Positions 6,926 to 8,130 of a stretch of 8,130 bases of DNA are shown here, piece by piece (the first letter of the stretch is position 1; each line of letters opens with the position of its first letter). The stretch is from Bacteroidales bacterium (GTDB lineage Bacteria > Bacteroidota > Bacteroidia > Bacteroidales > UBA10428). The notes beneath the pieces are model-generated. The model was not told where the DNA came from. It did no database searches and saw only the letters and a program-made list of their open reading frames with translations. The DNA is taken from the NCBI GenBank assembly GCA_016926235.1, contig JAFGOZ010000310.1, positions 1 through 8,130 of the forward strand, written 5' to 3'. The translations under genes and the position numbers were made by a program.

Positions 6926-8128
6926 TTATTGTCTGGTTAATAATTCTGTGTTGGCTGTAGAGTGCTGTGTAAAAATGGATACATCGATCAGATACAATAA
7001 ACACATAATAAATACTATAAAATCTGCATCAGCGAACGCGCCACCAGTAAGAAGTGACAATATTATTACGATAAACATATACTTAATATAAATAAAATTT
7101 TCCTGGATCTTTGATTTGATTGATTTAAAACAGATTCCTAAAACGCCGATAACAAATAATGGCCCATAAATGGCGTAATTACCAATTATGCCGATATCGC
7201 CCAAAAAAAAGCGCTTACTCATGATACGTGATATTTCAACACCATAACTTGAATTATTACTGTACATACCATTACCTGTAAAATAGGCAACAGGGGTATT
7301 AAAAAAGTCGGTCAGAAAATATTTTGCTGCTGCAAACCTTATATAACCGGTACCCAGACTAGTGTCTCTTTTAGATTGTACTATTAAGGCAAGAAATATT
7401 TCCTGAAACAATATAAATATTAAACCTATACCGAACAATACCAAAATACCGATAAATATCCTGGATTTAACTTTTTTGCTGAAAAGTAGAAACAAAATTA
7501 GAACTAAAGACATAATTGCCATAGTCTCTCTTGCACCCAGAAGAACAAAATTGGAGAAGAATATAAGAACCAGTATCAAGTAGCCGATCTTATTAGTTCT
7601 GAAAAATCCCTGGATACACATTAAATAGGCAATCGACACATAGCTAGAGCCTTGCATATATATCCTTATGGTGCCTCTGTCGGGCAGCATGAATACATCG
7701 AAAATAACTTTGGGATACAAGAAAAACTGTACCAGGTATAACAAGATACTAAGTAATCCAAAAAAAATAAATATCTGTTCTAGGTCCTTGGGTTTAATTT
7801 TTAGCTGATGAAGCAAAAAGTAGAATATATAATAATAAATAGCACGTTGGGCTAAAAGAGTATCAGCAATTGATTGCCCCCTACTGTAATAAGCCATTGA
7901 CATGCTTGTTATCAGTGACAGAAAAACTAAAACTATATAGGTTGTAAAATTATGCTTAAATAATTTCTGGTCAGAATAAACCAAATACAAAGCTAATAAA
8001 GCAAATGTGAATAATATCCCCAAGATTTCAAAGCCCTTAGCAAGTGGTCCTAAAAAACTCAGACTAAAGAAGGATGTAGATAATAGAATAATAATAATGA
8101 TATATATGTTTTCTATTCTTTTAAGCAT
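6926..8128 (-). CDS. O-antigen polymerase/ligase-like multi-spanning membrane protein (Wzy-type)
   Basis: A 400-residue, strongly hydrophobic protein with about 11-12 predicted membrane segments, roughly at residues 7-26, 31-51, 61-80, 94-108, 117-137, 161-176, 181-198, 202-218, 223-250, 311-334, 347-363 and 368-386. A long polar, probably periplasmic, loop spans about 250-310 and contains an arginine-led stretch and a G-N-G-M motif (285-288). It is followed by G-D-I-G at 310-313 leading into the next helix, a pattern common in O-antigen polymerases and ligases. A short conserved-looking RGTIR segment lies at 151-155. Length and layout fit Wzy proteins, which join lipid-linked repeat units at the outer face of the inner membrane. 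Wzy and WaaL-type ligases cannot be separated from sequence alone; the glycosyltransferases directly downstream favour a polymerase. The start sits 2 bp from the window edge, so a longer protein cannot be strictly excluded, but the N-terminus looks natural (short basic stretch, then a helix). It is followed 18 bp later by the GT2 gene. Confidence 0.8.
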   Translation of the reverse strand: MLKRIENIYIIIIILLSTSFFSLSFLGPLAKGFEILGILFTFALLALYLVYSDQKLFKHNFTTYIVLVFLSLITSMSMAYYSRGQSIADTLLAQRAIYYYIFYFLLHQLKIKPKDLEQIFIFFGLLSILLYLVQFFLYPKVIFDVFMLPDRGTIRIYMQGSSYVSIAYLMCIQGFFRTNKIGYLILVLIFFSNFVLLGARETMAIMSLVLILFLLFSKKVKSRIFIGILVLFGIGLIFILFQEIFLALIVQSKRDTSLGTGYIRFAAAKYFLTDFFNTPVAYFTGNGMYSNNSSYGVEISRIMSKRFFLGDIGIIGNYAIYGPLFVIGVLGICFKSIKSKIQENFIYIKYMFIVIILSLLTGGAFADADFIVFIMCLLYLIDVSIFTQHSTANTELLTRQ

Positions 8129-8130
8129 TA
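8126..8130 (-). other. Possible stop/start overlap (TAATG) with an upstream gene
   Basis: On the minus strand the last five bases read TAATG. The ATG is the start of the polymerase-like gene, and the preceding TA would form a TAA stop sharing one base with it. This arrangement is common in translationally coupled polysaccharide operons and would mean that another gene ends exactly here. The upstream reading frame lies outside the window, so the overlap is only suggested. Confidence 0.25.

Overview
All seven complete genes in this 8.1 kb window lie on the minus strand, closely packed, so transcription runs from position 8130 toward 1. The content is that of a surface polysaccharide locus (O-antigen or capsule). 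The organism looks like a member of the Bacteroidota. The DNA is AT-rich, Shine-Dalgarno sequences are absent or very weak before the starts, leaders are A/T-rich, and the proteins read like Bacteroidota polysaccharide genes. This lineage call is an inference from style; no marker gene is present.

The upstream half (8128 to 3712) holds a multi-spanning membrane protein of the Wzy/O-antigen polymerase-ligase type, a GT2 glycosyltransferase of the rhamnosyltransferase-like group, a GT4 (GT-B fold) glycosyltransferase, and a NodB/CE4-type polysaccharide deacetylase. Gaps are 18, 78 and 13 bp. By eye this half is very AT-rich; single 60-base lines counted by hand gave 27-38 % GC.

A gap of about 200 bp (3511-3711) separates these genes from the downstream half (3510 to 103). 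That half holds three genes matching the capE-capF-capG (wbjB-wbjC-wbjD, fnlA-fnlB-fnlC) set, in the order of the pathway from UDP-GlcNAc to UDP-N-acetyl-L-fucosamine. Lines counted here gave 35-47 % GC.

Together the genes suggest a repeat unit containing L-FucNAc. The trio makes the activated sugar, the two glycosyltransferases add residues to the lipid-linked unit, the deacetylase may remove an N- or O-acetyl group, and the polymerase-like protein joins units. The window holds no flippase (Wzx), no initiating sugar-phosphate transferase and no recognisable dedicated FucNAc transferase, so the locus must continue beyond one or both ends. The most notable detail is in the CapF-like protein: the position expected to hold the catalytic tyrosine of the reductase domain (YxxxK) encodes phenylalanine. 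No mobile element, RNA gene, CRISPR array or clear new system was seen.
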